DNA of 64,000 bases from Symbiodinium natans (Eukaryota; Sar; Dinophyceae; Suessiales; Symbiodiniaceae), in NCBI GenBank assembly GCA_905221605.1, contig CAJNDS010002200.1, positions 290,287-354,286 of the forward strand. Direction: 5' to 3'. The number at the start of each line of letters is the position of its first letter. Position 1 is the stretch's first letter. The position numbers and the translations under genes were made by a program. The notes under the pieces were generated by a model, which worked only from the letters and a program-made list of their open reading frames with translations, made no database searches and was not told the origin of the DNA. Positions 60,707 to 64,000 of this stretch are shown here, piece after piece.

Positions 60707-61852
60707 ATCAACCTTATATAAGCCCTACACCCAAGAACCTAAGCCCCAAACCCCAGACCACAACCCGAAGCCCTAAACCCTAAACCCTAAACCCTGAAAA
60801 CCGAAGTCCGGAGATGGACAAGCAGCAGCACGTGGTCGGAGAGCAGGCGGAGGGTGACGTGAGGCCGCGCAACCTGAACGCCAATGCAGCTCGACAGTCT
60901 GAGCTTAGGGTTTAGGGTTTAGGGTTTGGGGTTTGGGGTTTGGGGTTTGGGGTTTGGGGTTTGGGGTTTGGGGTTTGGGGTTTGGGGTTTGGGGTTTGGG
61001 TTTGGGGTTTGGGGTTTAGGGCTTCTGGACTTAGGGGTTTAGAAAGTTGGTTTTGTGGGTTCGGTGGGTGTAGGGTTTAGGGCTTAGGGCGTGTGCTTGT
61101 CGGGCTTATGCTTCTATGAAGGAGGCTTATGAACAAGAATGGGTTCCCAGGGCTGGTTTCTGATTCAAGGCGTCGCTCAAAAAACCTTCGCCTACCAAAC
61201 CTAAACCCGAAACCTCCCTGTAGCCTACACCCTAAACCCTAAACCCTAAACCCTAAACCCTAAACCCTAAACCCTAAACCCTAAACAAACTGCAAGCGAA
61301 GGGCCACATGGGCAAGGTGCCGCCTCAGCCCCCCCGTCACACCTGATGGCACCAGAACTTCCGGGTTTAGGGTTTAGGGTTTAGCGTTTAGGGGGTTTAG
61401 GGGGTTTAGAGGGTTTAGAGGGTTTAGAGGGTTTAGAGGGTTTAGAGGGTTTAGAGGGTTTAGAGGGTTTAGAGGGTTTAGAGGGTTTAGGGTTGAAGGT
61501 CTCGGGTTTAGGGCCTATAGGTTTATGTTTTGCTCAAGGTTTGCAGGGTTCGTCTGGCTGATAAGCTTTCCTATTGGGGTTGCTAAGGGTGCTCCGGTCT
61601 GTCGGGTTTAGGGTCTGGGGTTTCGGTTTTAGGGTTTAGGGGTTAGGGTGAAACCCTAAACCCCAAACCCCAAACCCCAAACCCCAAACCCCAAACCCTA
61701 AACCCTAAACCCTAAACCCTAAACCCTAAACCCTAAACCCTAAACCCTAAACCCTAAACCAAGACACTGCCGTGCTTCGAAGCGAGGCCGGCGAGCTCCT
61801 CGGCGCTGAGATTTGCCACCACGCTGCCGCTGGCCAGGTGCACCCGGAGCAT
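53804..61852 (-). CDS. Ankyrin-repeat protein, 13 exons, 324 residues, apparently complete
   Basis: Exons (minus strand, in order): 61768-61852, 61290-61342, 60809-60873, 60461-60503, 59947-59988, 58958-59020, 58059-58155, 57278-57360, 55659-55687, 55162-55294, 54667-54715, 54394-54485, 53804-53944. They total 975 bases and stay in one frame from ATG at 61852 to TAG at 53804. The N-terminus (MLRVHLASGS... about residues 1-100) resembles the ubiquitin-like lead domain that precedes ankyrin repeats in dinoflagellate proteins; its last strand reads ELPCTLQLVLLPHRAA. From about residue 100 there are six or seven ankyrin repeats, with motifs such as DFALLRAAFHGHTECASLLL, ATALFVACHRGFVDV, TTPLMQALKRGHLEVVQLLV and ATPLEMALSRGHADIASLLV. 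Probably a cytosolic protein-binding scaffold; the partner is unknown. Donors are GT, GC, GA and one TT; every acceptor is AG followed by G. The TAG lies just before a telomere tract, so a further 3' exon is not fully excluded. Confidence 0.85.
59077..59189. mobile_element. Family B element, left end lost
   Basis: The conserved right end AATAAGTACCATGAACCTCC and core are present; the left terminus is replaced by TTTAGGG repeats. Confidence 0.7.
60065..60330 (+). repeat. ACCCTATAA-type array
   Basis: The complement-strand form of the 46.7 kb array (AAACCCTAT, AACACTATA). Gives a spurious minus ORF rich in FIGFIV. It lies in the ankyrin-gene intron between 59988 and 60461. Confidence 0.9.
60660..60704 (+). 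repeat. Poly-A run of about 44 bases
   Basis: Pure A. A similar run of about 31 A lies at 451-481 and a run of about 26 G at 48926-48951. They may mark retroposed ends, but no retroelement body was found next to them. Confidence 0.9.
61388..61490 (+). repeat. Array of GGGTTTAGA
   Basis: About ten identical 9-base units preceded by GGGTTTAGG units; lies in the first-to-second exon intron of the ankyrin gene. Confidence 0.93.
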
Positions 61853-62409
61853 GCCGCAGAGGGACTTCAGGATTTTTTTTGGGTGGTTTAGGGTTTAGGG
61901 TTTAGGGTTTAGGGTTTAGGGTTTAGGGTTTAGGGTTTAGGGTTTAGGGTTTAGGGTCTAGGGTTCGAGGGTTCTAGGGTTCTAGGGTTCTAGGGTTCTA
62001 GGGTTTAGCATCACATTCTTTTGCATAGCCTTCGCTGTCAGGCTGCTGGGGGGAGCCATAATGGCTGCGTCGGACCCACCTCCGAAATGCTGTCAATAAA
62101 GGCGCAGGGTGCGTTCCGAAATCTCCGAGCCCCTCCCCCCCCAGCCAGAAATGCGTAGGTGTATATACATATTATCATTGTAAGACTACTATAAAGACCA
62201 AATTCAACAGTGCTACTGAAGCCTGAAAGGCTCGGGTTGTCAGTACTTAGGAATGCAGGAAGTTCAAAGCTTTTGCGCCTATGGGTTAGGGACTTAGCCG
62301 ACAAACACTGAACCAATCAGCAAGCTGACAATGTCCGCGCTTTACGTGGAGACATAACCTAGGGAACTTTCATGTCGAGCAATCCTAAACCCATAGCTCA
62401 AAATTGCAC

Positions 62410-62509
62410 CTAAGCCTCTATTACCCTCTGGCATTCCAAGTTGCGCTTCGCCACCTCGACCTCGAACTCAGCCTGCAGAATCTCGTCGTGAAGTTCGTTG
62501 ACACGGAAC
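62410..62509 (-). CDS. C-terminal exon of an unidentified coiled-coil protein
   Basis: A CAG acceptor at 62510-62512 follows GC-rich intron end sequence. The exon reads RVNELHDEILQAEFEVEVAK, then RNLECQRVIEA, and ends with TAG at 62410-62412. Glu/Lys/Leu spacing suits a coiled coil. It enters in phase 2. Upstream exons were not found with confidence in the remaining 1.5 kb; a candidate short arm with ATG lies in the palindrome at 62896-62959, but its phase does not join cleanly. The gene lies immediately upstream of the ankyrin gene on the same strand. Confidence 0.6.
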
Positions 62510-62755
62510 CTGCAACAGCGGCTTGTGGATTGGCTGCATACGCAACATGCAAGATAAGACAAAACACTCCACAGGACGCTTCCTTCAAACCCTAAACCCT
62601 AAACTCAAGGCCCTAAACCCTAAACCCTAAACCCCATTTAGGTACCTGGACCCTTAGGGCTCGGACTTTTGCCATCCAGCTTCACCTTCTAGTGCCAAAC
62701 AAAACCCACGGTCCTTTAGGGTTTAGGGTTGTTCCGGTTTAGGGTTGTTCGGCTT

Positions 62756-62823
62756 TAAAGTACTTCCTATATAGGGACTTCGGGGCCCAAGTATGTGATA
62801 ATGATGTACATGGACCCTGAGGC
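62756..62823. mobile_element. Family D element, one arm
   Basis: TAGGGACTTCGGGGCCCAAG and GATGTACATGGACCCTGAGG match the right half of the copy at 16366-16469. Confidence 0.6.
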
Positions 62824-62895
62824 GAGGTGCGTTTGTGTGTTTTGCCGTGTTCTTGGTCTTTGGTGTGGGCTTCCTTGCGGATTCCGGGCAATTCC

Positions 62896-62959
62896 GCCTC
62901 GGGCATGGCCGAAACCATAGAATACCTTCATGTTCTATGGGTTCGGCCATGCCCGAGGC
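62896..62959. repeat. Near-perfect palindrome, 27-base arms
   Basis: GCCTCGGGCATGGCCGAAAC...TAGAA against TTCTA...GTTCGGCCATGCCCGAGGC with one mismatch and a 10-base loop (TACCTTCATG). It directly abuts a CCCTAAA array (62961-63018). Each arm contains ATGGCCGAA. Confidence 0.92.
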
Positions 62960-63084
62960 ACCCTAAACCCTAAACCCTAAACCCTAAACCCTAAACCCTA
63001 AACCCTAAACCCTAAACCCAAGATTCTTGGGGCTTCATTGTTTCTGAAAGATCCCAAATTCTATCTACTTGAGGATGCCTATAT

Positions 63085-63196
63085 ACACTGAGGGTCCATA
63101 TGCCTATCTAGCATATTTACTTAAAGGGTAAAGGGTGTTCCTGTTTGTTAGTGCTGGGTCCAAGTATATACTAGTTGGGTAGATGGACCTTCAGGG
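63085..63196. mobile_element. Family D element
   Basis: CTGAGGGTCCATATGCCTAT and AGATGGACCTTCAGGG are inverted termini; AAGTATATACT is present internally. Confidence 0.65.
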
Positions 63197-63958
63197 ATAC
63201 ACATACATCTTCTTATTCAGAATGATAAGTTATAGCATGAGCTACATACAGGATCCCGATCGGTGTAAGCCGTCGAACCACTTTGGGGCGGTAGACTTGG
63301 CTGTGGGGGCTCTTTACGGCCAGTTGGATTAGGGTTGAGGGTTTAGGGTTTAGTATGGCCCTTTAAAACCCGCCCACAGCACCAACTCACACAACGGAAC
63401 TGGCCCCGTAGATAGGATCGGCTTTAGGTTTCTGGGCTGATTGAAGCATTGAAAATCAAGCTTTTGGTTTTCGCGGGGCTCCGTTTTCTTGGGAGGCTGG
63501 GGAGGCCAGGAACCTAGAAAATCGAAGGGAAAGGCTTTTCAAACAGGAGCCCTAGTTGTAAAATCTTCTGTGGCTTGTGTGGAGTCCCCCCTCCACCGGC
63601 GTGGGCCTGGGCCACACAGTGGAACCGACCCCTTCGATAGAATATTGGGTTTTTCCTGGTGGCATTGAAGCGCGGAGGAGTTGGCTGCAGCATCAGGGCG
63701 GAAACCAAAGAAAGACACATGCCCCCCCCCACCCCCCCCCCTCTTCCCTCAAGCCCGACCCCAACCATGATGGGAAGCCAACACCTCACCCACAAGGCAT
63801 CAAAATTCTCGGCATGGTTTTTTAAAGCCTTAAAGTTTTAAAACCCAAACCCTCAAGCTTAAACCCAGCTCGCGACGTCATGGGGGGTGCGACTGGACCT
63901 GAATTGTAGACTCAAGCAACAATTCGTACAGCATATCTCCATTTTTCTTCTTGCAGGG

Positions 63959-64000
63959 ATGGAATCGTCTACCGACCCTCCAGCTGCCAAGGGAAAACCC
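63959..64000 (+). CDS. Possible start of a plus-strand gene (partial)
   Basis: A pyrimidine-rich run (63939-63952) leads to TTGCAG at 63951-63956 and, two bases on, an ATG that opens MESSTDPPAAKGKP to the window edge. An acceptor so close to an ATG is what spliced-leader trans-splicing in dinoflagellates would produce, but a normal internal exon is also possible. If real, it is divergent from the minus-strand genes to its left. Only 14 codons are visible. Confidence 0.35.
   Translation, partial: MESSTDPPAAKGKP

Noticed and set aside
1-64000. The window as a chromosome end or subtelomere
   Set aside because: Telomere tracts occur throughout in both orientations, alternate every few hundred bases and correlate with exon edges; no single terminal array is present.

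Overview
The window looks like nuclear DNA of a dinoflagellate. It is saturated with short tracts of the plant-type telomere repeat (TTTAGGG on one strand, CCCTAAA on the other) and close variants. Coding sequence is broken into very short exons, splice donors are mostly not GT, and one gene has an N-terminus plus ankyrin layout that I associate with dinoflagellate ankyrin proteins. The species cannot be told from this window. No rRNA, tRNA, CRISPR array or bacterial-type operon was seen. Conventional ORFs are nearly all spurious, because most exons are only 29-140 bases long.

The organising pattern is that exons sit as islands of about 50-140 bases, richer in GC, with a CCCTAAA tract on the left and a TTTAGGG tract on the right. 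Read in the sense direction, an intron therefore begins near (TTTAGGG)n and ends near (CCCTAAA)n, so its two ends are complementary. Donor and acceptor also tend to share a short direct repeat around AG|G. This is the layout expected of introner-like elements with telomere-repeat terminal inverted repeats.

Almost all recognisable coding islands read on the minus strand, consistent with one unidirectional gene block. From right to left: a possible plus-strand start at 63959-64000; the last exon of a coiled-coil gene (62410-62509); a complete 13-exon ankyrin-repeat gene (61852 down to 53804) whose exons join in phase to 324 residues; unassigned exon islands (53.5-46.5 kb); an LVIVD-repeat surface-type protein gene (about 44.6 kb down to 38621); a triplicated non-coding unit (36.8-38.5 kb); and two long sets of unassigned minus-strand exons (36.2-24.9 kb and 24.1-15.2 kb). 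The left 15 kb holds a few weak exon candidates, an ORF interrupted by one UGA, and mostly repeats.

Between exons there are at least four families of short dispersed elements with terminal inverted repeats (called A-D here), several minisatellites, and long arrays of telomere variants. Two copies of family C enclose telomere-repeat tracts, and one copy of family A interrupts the third unit of a tandem repeat, which shows it has been mobile.
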